Positions 17,052 to 24,008 of a DNA stretch of 24,008 nt are shown piece by piece (position 1 is the stretch's first letter; every line of letters starts with the position of its first letter). Origin of the DNA: Stramenopiles sp. TOSAG23-2. Its lineage: Eukaryota; Sar. The DNA is taken from positions 2,598-26,605 of the forward strand of contig LT649431.1 of NCBI GenBank assembly GCA_900128395.1, given 5' to 3'. The translations under genes were made by a program, and so were the position numbers. The notes under the pieces were generated by a model that was not told the origin of the DNA, searched no databases, and worked only from the letters and a program-made list of their open reading frames with translations.

Positions 17052-17746
17052 CTGATAGAAGCAATCCTTTTGTAAAAATGTTATTAATTTTCTTTTTCTT
17101 CTGGGATTACGTGGTTGTGCGTTGATGTGCGCATGTGCAATGATACAAGTAGCTGTTAAAGTCTTTTTTCTTATTGTTTTAAGAATCCTAAGAAAGTCTT
17201 TGCGGTATAAATATGAAGTTGCAATAATAAGTTTAATGACTACACTGTAATATTTATATATTAATACTTTAACTTATAAAACAATTATAACTGCTTTTCA
17301 ACGACGACCAGCTGGCACTGCTGGACTGCATATAAAATCGGATATTCTGATATATTTTCAGCCAAAATACATTGGCCATTTTTGGATTTTTGGATTTCCA
17401 TATTATCGAATAACACCCCCTGTGTCTATACTATAATGCTATATACCTGCTATCAGAATCGCCGACTATAAGGCTGTGTGGTGTATTATAGTTATTACAC
17501 CACAAAGCTATAATAATAGTGGTGTCTCAGCCAGTCAGTCTAATACTTCTTCCTAATGTTGAATAAACAAACAAACAAACAACAACAACAACAAAAGGCA
17601 AATTTTTAAATTCAAAAAAATAAGAAGCATATTACGGCGTGAATATCGTTGTAATTAACCAGATACAAAAGAATCATACCGAGAACAAGTAACATTTTCT
17701 AGCGGCTATAGTAGGAAAAGTATAGTATCTATAGTAGAATTGAATT
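17052..17746. other. Divergent intergenic region (coiled-coil / ABC transporter)
   Basis: No gene is seen in these 695 bp, which should contain both promoters. Visible structure includes a 9-bp hairpin at 17477-17504 (TGTGGTGTA / TACACCACA, 10-nt loop) and a simple-sequence tract at about 17565-17595 of AAAC then AAC units, probably in the ABC 5' leader. AAAATCGGATATT at 17334-17346 also occurs at 14077-14089. ABC translation starts at 17747; the downstream protein shows the usual ABCC N-terminal elbow region. Confidence 0.5.
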
Positions 17747-20700
17747 ATGGCACAAGTAGTTGATAATGAGGGCGTTGTTCCTGGTGGGACAAAATATGAT
17801 ATTGAATATGATACACAAAATTTAAACAGTAAAAAAAAGTTTGAACCAAGCATTTGCTCGAAAATGTGTATAGCATGGCCTAGTCGATATATTATCAAAG
17901 GATATTATAATCCATTGAAAGCGGAGGATATGCCACCGTTATTTGATTCTCATAAAACACGAAGTACTTTACCAAAAGCATTTAAAGCATGGGACGCGCA
18001 AGTTGATACATGGAAAAAAAATAAAAAAAATGCATCAAGACCATCAGTACAAAAACTTATTTTAGGACAATTATCTTGGACTTTCTATGTTGGGGCTATA
18101 TTTGGAATTTTTGCTGGGATATTGAATTGTGCTGGAAGACCAATACTTCTAAAATTGGTTATACAATGTTTCATGCCAAATTCCATTTATTCAGAACAAG
18201 ACATGATATATATATTAATTTTCTTTGCCTTTGCTGTTATTGGTGAAGGTTTTTGTAAGTAAAGTCTATATTCTCCCAATCCTAACAAGAAATTCTTCTC
18301 TAACAAATTTCTCATAATTTCATACGCTACGCTTTACACAGGTAAAACTCAAGCTGTAAATCTCATTTCCACGGAAAGTGGAACCCAAACGTTATCATAT
18401 ATTTTCTCTTTGATAGAGAGGAAAACGGCAACTACCTCCAATGCACGACCAAGTAATGCGGAGAAAGAGCGTGAAAAACAACGACAAATGAAAAAAGTCC
18501 ATGGATACCAAAATGCTCCAACAGGAGGTAGGTCTTCTGAAGCTAATTTAGTTGGTAATGATTGTTTGCAAACGTATGACAATATGAGATTTGCTGCATA
18601 TTCACCTAGTAATGTGAGTGGATTAGTTGCTGGGATTGTTGCATTATTTTATATATTAGGCCCTATACCGGCCTTAATTGGAATTAGTGTATTGACAGTA
18701 TGTTTGATATTAAACCGTATACTTAGTAAATTTGCAGGGTATGCAGCAGACCGTGATTTAAAAGCTGCTGATTCACGATTAACAGTAATGAGAGAAGTTA
18801 TTGAATCTATTGGGCCTGTGAAATTTATGTGTTGGGAACAACCTTATCTTGATACATTGAAGAAAAAGCGAGATGAAGAAGTGACGCATATTATGTGTTA
18901 TAGATTACTCAATATTATTTCATTGACTATAGCACGGACTTCACCAATTTTAGCTACGTGTTGTACATTTACCTATGTCGCATTGCAAGGATTGCCAATG
19001 ACACCTGATATTGTTTTCAGTGCGTTAGCTGCATATATGTCATTACGTTTGCCATTGATTGGTATACCAAATATGTTCATACAATACCAAGTAGTTAATA
19101 TTTCATGTGATCGTATTGGTGATTATTTACTGAGGCCAGATTTTACGCCATTGCCAGAAAAAACTGATTTGAAAGGGTCGGGAAAGGACGATTTTGTCGT
19201 TGATTTCCAAAATGCATATTTATCATGGAATCCAATCGACGATAGCGTGGATGGAAATGATAATAAAATTGCAACAAAAGAATCCACTGCAAAAGATGTT
19301 GAATTGTGTATAATACGTGATTTGACATTGCAAGTCAAAGCTGGTGATTTGATCGGTGTATGTGGACGAGTTGGATGTGGAAAATCAACTTTATTAAATT
19401 CATTGCTAGGTGAGACATATATTATAAAAGGTACTGGTGCTGCTAACAGGGATATTGGTTATGTTCCACAACGACCGTTTGTATTATCCGGCACGATTTT
19501 GGAAAATATAACAATGGGAAGACCATTTAATGCGATGCAAGTAGATGAGGCAATTAAAGCAGCTGCTTTTGATACAGACTTGGCATCTATGCCTGCCGGA
19601 TTAAAGACGGAAATTGGCGAGAGAGGCACTACGTTGTCCGGTGGTCAAAAACAGCGATTAGCGATTGCGCGTGCAATTTACACAAATCCAACAATATTAT
19701 ACATGGATGATGCTTTAGCTGCTGTAGATGGAAAAGTTGCCTCTGTAATATGGAACAATGTTTTGTTGGCAAGGAAAAAAAAAAACTTAGCGACAGTGAT
19801 TTCCTTAAATCAGATTCAGTTTCTACCAGAATGTGATAAAATTGTCTTTTTACGTACCGATGAACCTGCACTTATAGGTAGATTTGATCATTTAGAAGAC
19901 ATAAATGCTGAATTTAAAGAGAAGCAGCTGGTGGATATCCTTTAATAGGCCTTTATTTGCTGATTATGCTTTCGACGTATGCATGTTTTTGTTTAACTGA
20001 TATTTGGTTGGCAGGATGGGTATCAGTAAATAATACATTATCATTGGAGACGCGATTGGTAGGTTACATCTGCTTTTCGGTTGGACAAGCTCTTTTAATG
20101 GGGATTGCATCGACTCAAGAGGCATATATGGCGAAAAGAGCATCTAGTAATGTTCATGAAATGCTCTTGCATAGGTTACTTCACGCACCATCTTCATGGT
20201 TCGAAGCTACGCCAAGTGGGGAAATAATTAGTCGCTTTAGTGGGTAGGTAAAATTCTATTCCTCTAAACTTAAAGAAGGATATCCTTTCTAACACATCAC
20301 TCATTCATACGCTACGCTCCACAGTGACCTTGCAACAATGGATAAAATGTTTCCTTTATTTCTTGATCACCTATGCCATATGTTTATGAATATATTTGCA
20401 TTATCTATTACGATTAGTATTATTATTCCGACTTTAATCCCGGTATTGTTTGTTGGTCTATTTGTTTATCAATTTCAAATTGATGCGGTGGATAGATCCA
20501 ATCGAATGGCAAAACGACAAACTATAGCAGCACTTTCGCCCATCATGACCACATTAGTTGAAACAGCAAATGGCCGTACAGTTATTCATGCAATGAATTT
20601 CCAATCATTTTTTTGTAAAAAACAGTACAAAAATATCGATCGTTGGAGCAATTTCAATCACTTTTCAAGCAGCACGTTTAATTGGGGTATATGGATGACT

Positions 20701-21759
20701 CAAATCCTAGCAGTTTTCTTTTCTATTGGCGCAGTCGTGTTAATTGCTGTTCAAAAAGAAAATTACACAGATGTTGCGTTAATTGGTGTTGCGTTGAATT
20801 ATTCGTTTTTGCTTCCATATTTCCTTGCATTTTTCAGCCAAAATAGTATGATGGTTAGGATGTTCTTCACTGCTGTTGAACGTTTGATGAAGTATGACGA
20901 GTCTACTATGCCACAAGAACCTGATTGGGTATTGAAAACGGATCCTAAGAAAGGTACGTGGCCAACGAATGGTACATTGGAATTTAAAAACGTCGAAATG
21001 GCGTATCGGGAAGGTTTACCACCAGCTATTAGAGATGTAAATGTTAATATTGATAGTGGAAAACATATTGGTATTGTCGGGCGAACAGGTGCAGGCAAAA
21101 CGTCATTCATTGTGGTCTTGTTCCGTATAGTGGATTGTCAAAAAGGTAGCATTAAATTAGATGGAAAGGAATTAGATAAATTAGGGTTGCACACTGTACG
21201 TAGAGCACTTGCTATTATTCCACAAACTCCATTATTAATACCTGGTACATTAGCACATAATTTAGACCCATTCGATAAATATTCTGAAAATAAATTGATC
21301 GAAGTGGTTGAGAAAGTTGGTTTAAAAGCCAATGGATTAAAAGAAAAAGCATCAGAACTTAGTGTTGGTCAACAACAATTGATGGCATTGGCAAGATTGT
21401 TGTTACGGGAAGGTTCTGATCGCCCGAAGGTCATTGTCATGGATGAACCAACTGCTAATATCGACGCGCAAACAGATGAAATATTGCAAAAAGTAATAAA
21501 TGAGGAATTTAAAGGTATTACTATGTTGACAATTGCACACCGTTTGAATACAGTAATTGGATCTGACGCTATGATGGTAATGGACAGTGGTTTGGTGAAA
21601 GAATACGACTCGGCTCATAATTTATTGCAAAAGGATAAAAGTCTGTTGGCAACTATGGTAGATGCTTTAGGTAATGGTGTATCTAATTCATTAAAAAGTC
21701 TTGCAAAGGAAGCTGCAGATGAGACAAAAAGAAAGTATAAAAGGGAAATGATGATTTAA
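17747..21759 (+). CDS. ABCC (MRP-type) full ABC transporter, two introns and a frame break
   Basis: The coding blocks are 17747-18254, 18342 to about 19917, about 19918-20243 and 20325-21759. The order is TMD1-NBD1-TMD2-NBD2 without a TMD0, as in short ABCC exporters of organic anions and conjugates at plasma or vacuolar membranes. The N-terminus has the ABCC elbow (GYYNPLKAEDMPPLFD). NBD1 has Walker A GRVGCGKST (about 19364-19390), signature LSGGQ (about 19634) and a Walker B ending in Asp-Asp; its H-loop reads SLNQ, with no His. NBD2 has GRTGAGKTS (about 21079), signature LSVGQ (21358-21372), MDEPTANID with catalytic Glu, and AHR with the switch His. NBD2 is thus the hydrolytic site and NBD1 degenerate, a known ABCC asymmetry carried further here. 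Between NBD1 and TMD2 the frame shifts by one and the usual linker is missing, so the allele may be non-functional or the sequence faulty. Confidence 0.88.
18255..18341 (+). other. Spliceosomal intron 1 of the ABC gene (87 nt)
   Basis: GTAAGT donor and ACACAG acceptor; removal joins T|GT into a Cys codon (phase 1) and continues the ABCC frame as EGFC-KTQAVNLISTESG. Unspliced, the frame meets TAA at 18260. CTAAC branch-like motifs occur twice. A block TTCATACGCTACGCT just before the acceptor is shared with intron 2. Confidence 0.9.
19915..19945 (+). other. Frame break and missing linker between NBD1 and TMD2 of the ABC gene
   Basis: The NBD1 frame runs to TAA at 19943-19945. The TMD2 frame, one nucleotide back, is open from 19918 and reads EAAGGYPLIGLYLLIMLS. 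The frames overlap by about 27 nt with no room for an intron. The NBD1 loop (LRTDEPALIGRFDHLEDINAEFKE) abuts the TMD2 start directly, whereas ABCC proteins normally have a linker of tens of residues. A deletion whose length is not a multiple of three explains both features. It may be natural or an assembly error. Confidence 0.8.
20244..20324 (+). other. Spliceosomal intron 2 of the ABC gene (81 nt)
   Basis: GTAGGT donor and CCACAG acceptor; removal joins GG|T into a Gly codon (phase 2) and restores the TMD2 motif RFSGDLATMDKM. Unspliced, the frame stops at TAG 20245-20247. It has a TTCTAAC branch-like motif and the same TTCATACGCTACGCT block before the acceptor as intron 1. Confidence 0.9.
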
Positions 21760-22016
21760 AGTGCTTGAGTATTTGATTAAATATCACTATATTAAATGAA
21801 TATTAAAAAATAAAAATGTAAAACAAAATTAATATGATACTCGTACGAACAGTCGTATGATATTAAAAATATATATCATATCATACGACGTATATTTGAA
21901 AAGATTTTTTATCTTCATATATATCATATAATTTATTTTTTATAGTGTTTTTAAATACACGATACGTTCGTAATATTTTATATAAACAACTCTTACTAAT
22001 GAATTTAAATAATACT
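21760..22016. other. Convergent 3' region between ABC and TilS-like genes with hairpin
   Basis: AT-rich spacer between two stops. It contains a perfect 12-bp inverted repeat, GTCGTATGATAT at 21852-21863 and ATATCATACGAC at 21878-21889, with a 14-nt loop. A 3'-end or mRNA-stability element is possible. No gene is seen. Confidence 0.6.
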
Positions 22017-23909
22017 CTACTCTATCTTTTGCCTTTTTGATTTTCCAGGTCTGCCTTTTTGGTATTTCATCATTTTCTTCATTTCAACTTCATTTTTACC
22101 ACTTCCACTTGCTAATAACATATTTTTATCAATAATAATAACACATTCTTCGCGATGTATTGCATCATACACTTTATTTAAACTAACCCGTTCATATCTT
22201 TGGTTATTGATACATAAAATCAAATTTTTAAAACTTTTGTTTGATGGTCTTGTTTTCATGTTTGTATAAAACCAAATACGAATCCAAAATTCTGTATTAT
22301 TGTAATTTGATTGGAAAAAATTGTCTTTATTTATATTTAATTGTATGATTTCTTTTTCAATATTTTCCTCTTCTTCTTCTTCCGATTTATTTGCAAACGT
22401 AACATTGCAACCACCATTTTTATACCATGATTCAAAAAATTCATGCCATTGACTACTTAACATTTTAGTATATTGAACATATAAATACAATCCTTTTAAT
22501 ATTTTATCATCAAATTGATTTATTTGCGGTATCAATATATCCCTCATTTTGCCTCTTCCACTCCAATCTGGTGTTGAATCAACTAAATGTGGTATTTCAA
22601 AACCATCTGCATGTGTAAATATCATTGTTTTATTCATCTCTAACATTGGTCGTACCAATTGTATATTTTCATCTTCGATACTTATATTATTCATAGCAAT
22701 CAAGTCATCGTAATGAATATTTTTACTTAGATTACTGAAAATATTTTCAAAACAATCATTTTGATTATGCCCTAAAACAATAGGGCATTGAAAGTGCTTA
22801 TAAAATGCAAATCTAATTCTTCGCGTTATATCTTCATATACAGCACGAAATGAACTACTACGTTCACGCTTGATTTCATCTATAAATCGTATATACAATT
22901 TGCAGTTCAATTTATTTGCCCAATACTTCAGTAGTTCAACCTCCTTTTGTACGCAAGAGCGATTGTTGTAACATATATGTAACATGATCATTTCATAATT
23001 GTTATCTTCTTCTTTGCATATTTCATTGATAATTAAACTTGCTAACATGGAATCCACGCCTCCAGAAATACTAACAGCTATTTTATTATTTACAATTGTT
23101 GATTGCTTTATCATATTTAATGTTTTCCTAAATTCTGATTTTAAAATTTTCATATATTTCGTTTTTTCATTTACAGTATATACAGGATACTTCGGTTTTT
23201 CTAATATTTCAGGATATTGAGCAGGTGCGGCAATCTGATTTGACATTGTTGCTGACGGCGATGATGGCATCAATTGCTCCTCCGAAAATGGTGATGGTTG
23301 TGCTAAATCGTTATATCCAATATTTTTTTCTTTAAATTCATTAATATCTAATATTGTTGCTTTTAAAAATCTTAAATACAAAGCATTTGTAGGATTTATT
23401 TCCAATAATTGATATAATTTTTTCAATGCAAACATTTTTAACTTTAAATTTTTGTTATGGCGTATGGCTAATAAAACAAATACTTTTTTCCATGGTTCTG
23501 ATTTTTCATAAGCTGCAAAATTAGCATGTAAAATATGAAATGCAATATGTGTCGCGAAACGAAATGCTAATTTTTTGTGAAATGTATTATTCGATATTTT
23601 TTCACATGGATGTCGATAAATTTGATCATAGTGTAACAATAAAGATAAATTAATATTGATATCATGAGGTTGATACGTTAATTTTGTATTTGTTGAAATC
23701 GGAAAGGTATCAATACGCTGATGGCTAAACCAACCTTTTTTATTATTACCCCAATATTCAATGATAGATTCCAACAACCATATTCCTTGGTTGTGTATTG
23801 TGTTACTGCTCTTGTTGTTATTATTATCAACTATTTGATTGTAGTATACAATTGAATAAAAATTTTGCAACATTGAATGGTGCAATGTGTTATTATTAAT
23901 AGTAGCCAT
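22017..23909 (-). CDS. TilS-like PP-loop ATPase with DUF924-like N-terminal region
   Basis: A 630-aa intronless frame. Residues about 275-490 are an N-type ATP pyrophosphatase domain: the PP-loop SISGGVDSM (about 280-288), then LGHNQNDCFENIF, RPMLEMNKT, and VDSTPDWSGRGKMRDILIPQI. The last resembles the TilS segment around EDPSN and the RN..R...LP block. TilS makes lysidine at tRNA-Ile(CAU) position 34, usually in bacteria and organelles. The TilS HHxDDQxET motif is altered here, and no nearby CxxC as in TtcA/Ctu1 is seen. Residues about 40-190 match the order of DUF924 elements (LLESIIEYWGNNKKGWF, LSLLLHYDQIYRHP, WKKVFVLLAIRHNKNLKL), a TPR-like helical domain; this is recognised from memory of the pattern. 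No clear transit peptide is present, so a cytosolic site is possible. The substrate is unknown; tRNA is the best guess. The tail is basic (GRPGKSKRQKIE). Confidence 0.8.
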   Translation of the reverse strand: MATINNNTLHHSMLQNFYSIVYYNQIVDNNNNKSSNTIHNQGIWLLESIIEYWGNNKKGWFSHQRIDTFPISTNTKLTYQPHDININLSLLLHYDQIYRHPCEKISNNTFHKKLAFRFATHIAFHILHANFAAYEKSEPWKKVFVLLAIRHNKNLKLKMFALKKLYQLLEINPTNALYLRFLKATILDINEFKEKNIGYNDLAQPSPFSEEQLMPSSPSATMSNQIAAPAQYPEILEKPKYPVYTVNEKTKYMKILKSEFRKTLNMIKQSTIVNNKIAVSISGGVDSMLASLIINEICKEEDNNYEMIMLHICYNNRSCVQKEVELLKYWANKLNCKLYIRFIDEIKRERSSSFRAVYEDITRRIRFAFYKHFQCPIVLGHNQNDCFENIFSNLSKNIHYDDLIAMNNISIEDENIQLVRPMLEMNKTMIFTHADGFEIPHLVDSTPDWSGRGKMRDILIPQINQFDDKILKGLYLYVQYTKMLSSQWHEFFESWYKNGGCNVTFANKSEEEEEENIEKEIIQLNINKDNFFQSNYNNTEFWIRIWFYTNMKTRPSNKSFKNLILCINNQRYERVSLNKVYDAIHREECVIIIDKNMLLASGSGKNEVEMKKMMKYQKGRPGKSKRQKIE

Positions 23910-23919
23910 AATGAATATT

Positions 23920-23958
<39 letters not shown>

Positions 23959-24008
23959 CCAAGATAATGAAAGAAATTTATAACGCACGGCAATAGATAA
24001 AACAGGTA
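23910..24008. repeat. (AT)/(GT)n microsatellite upstream of the TilS-like gene
   Basis: A short AT alternation is followed by thirteen uninterrupted GT units (23929-23954), about 20 nt upstream of the minus-strand ATG at 23909. It would lie in the 5' leader or core promoter. The rest of the segment holds nothing recognisable. Confidence 0.85.

Noticed and set aside
19910-19930. Programmed -1 frameshift in the ABC gene
   Set aside because: The 0-frame GAA TTT AAA GAG does not form an X XXY YYZ slippery heptamer, and the linker is also missing, so an indel explains more.
22017-23909. Giant-virus insertion, suggested by AT richness and the PP-loop gene
   Set aside because: Neighbouring genes have clear eukaryotic nuclear character with similar composition; no viral hallmark gene or boundary is seen.
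1-24008. tRNA, rRNA or spliceosomal snRNA genes
   Set aside because: Scanning the spacers by eye for tRNA T-loop/anticodon patterns and U1/U2/U6 core strings gave none; this is not as sensitive as a covariance search.

Overview
The window looks like gene-dense nuclear DNA of a single-celled eukaryote. It is strongly AT-rich and uses the standard code, with TAA, TAG and TGA all serving as stops. Its genes are typical of eukaryotes: a class I histone deacetylase, the ribosome quality-control factor NEMF/Rqc2, a PTGES2-type glutaredoxin/GST protein, a U1-C-type zinc finger and a full-length ABCC transporter. Spliceosomal introns are rare: two short GT-AG introns, both in the ABC gene, each with a CTAAC branch-point-like motif. 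Asn/Asp/Lys-rich low-complexity stretches are common. A protist, perhaps a stramenopile or another microalga, fits best, but the lineage cannot be fixed from sequence alone.

Layout: 1-620, AT-rich upstream DNA. 621-5978 (+), a 1785-aa multi-pass membrane protein with a large N-terminal ectodomain and a C-terminal EF-hand. 6045-7505 (+), HDAC. 7937-9121 (-), PTGES2-like. 9616-13161 (+), NEMF/Rqc2, preceded by a broken duplicate of its own 5' end (9384-9671). 13324-13665 (-), U1-C-like zinc finger plus WW domain. 14259-17051 (-), long coiled-coil protein. 17747-21759 (+), ABCC transporter in four coding blocks (two introns and one frame break). 22017-23909 (-), TilS-like PP-loop ATPase with a DUF924-like N-terminal region. 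The genes are not a functional cluster. Orientation is mixed: HDAC/PTGES2, NEMF/U1-C and ABC/TilS converge, while PTGES2/NEMF and coiled-coil/ABC diverge.

The most unusual property lies in the DNA rather than in any gene. There are five two-copy direct tandem duplications of about 98-232 bp (644-868, 7460-7717, 9331-9794, 12407-12689, 14184-14379). All touch coding sequence. Three are perfect and two have diverged, as if sampled at different ages. Three fall on gene ends: one places a decoy start and truncated ORF in front of NEMF, one replaces the C-terminus of the coiled-coil protein, and one copies the HDAC tail into its 3' UTR. The diverged NEMF repeat carries what looks like a compensating 1-nt deletion, which argues that at least that copy is real and old.

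A second pattern is that the two ABC introns resemble each other along their length and share a 15-nt block near the 3' splice site, as expected of introner-like (multiplying) introns. The same gene has an apparent deletion with frameshift at the NBD1-TMD2 linker. Candidate novel architectures are the DUF924-like/TilS fusion, the U1-C zinc finger/WW fusion and the giant EF-hand ectodomain protein.
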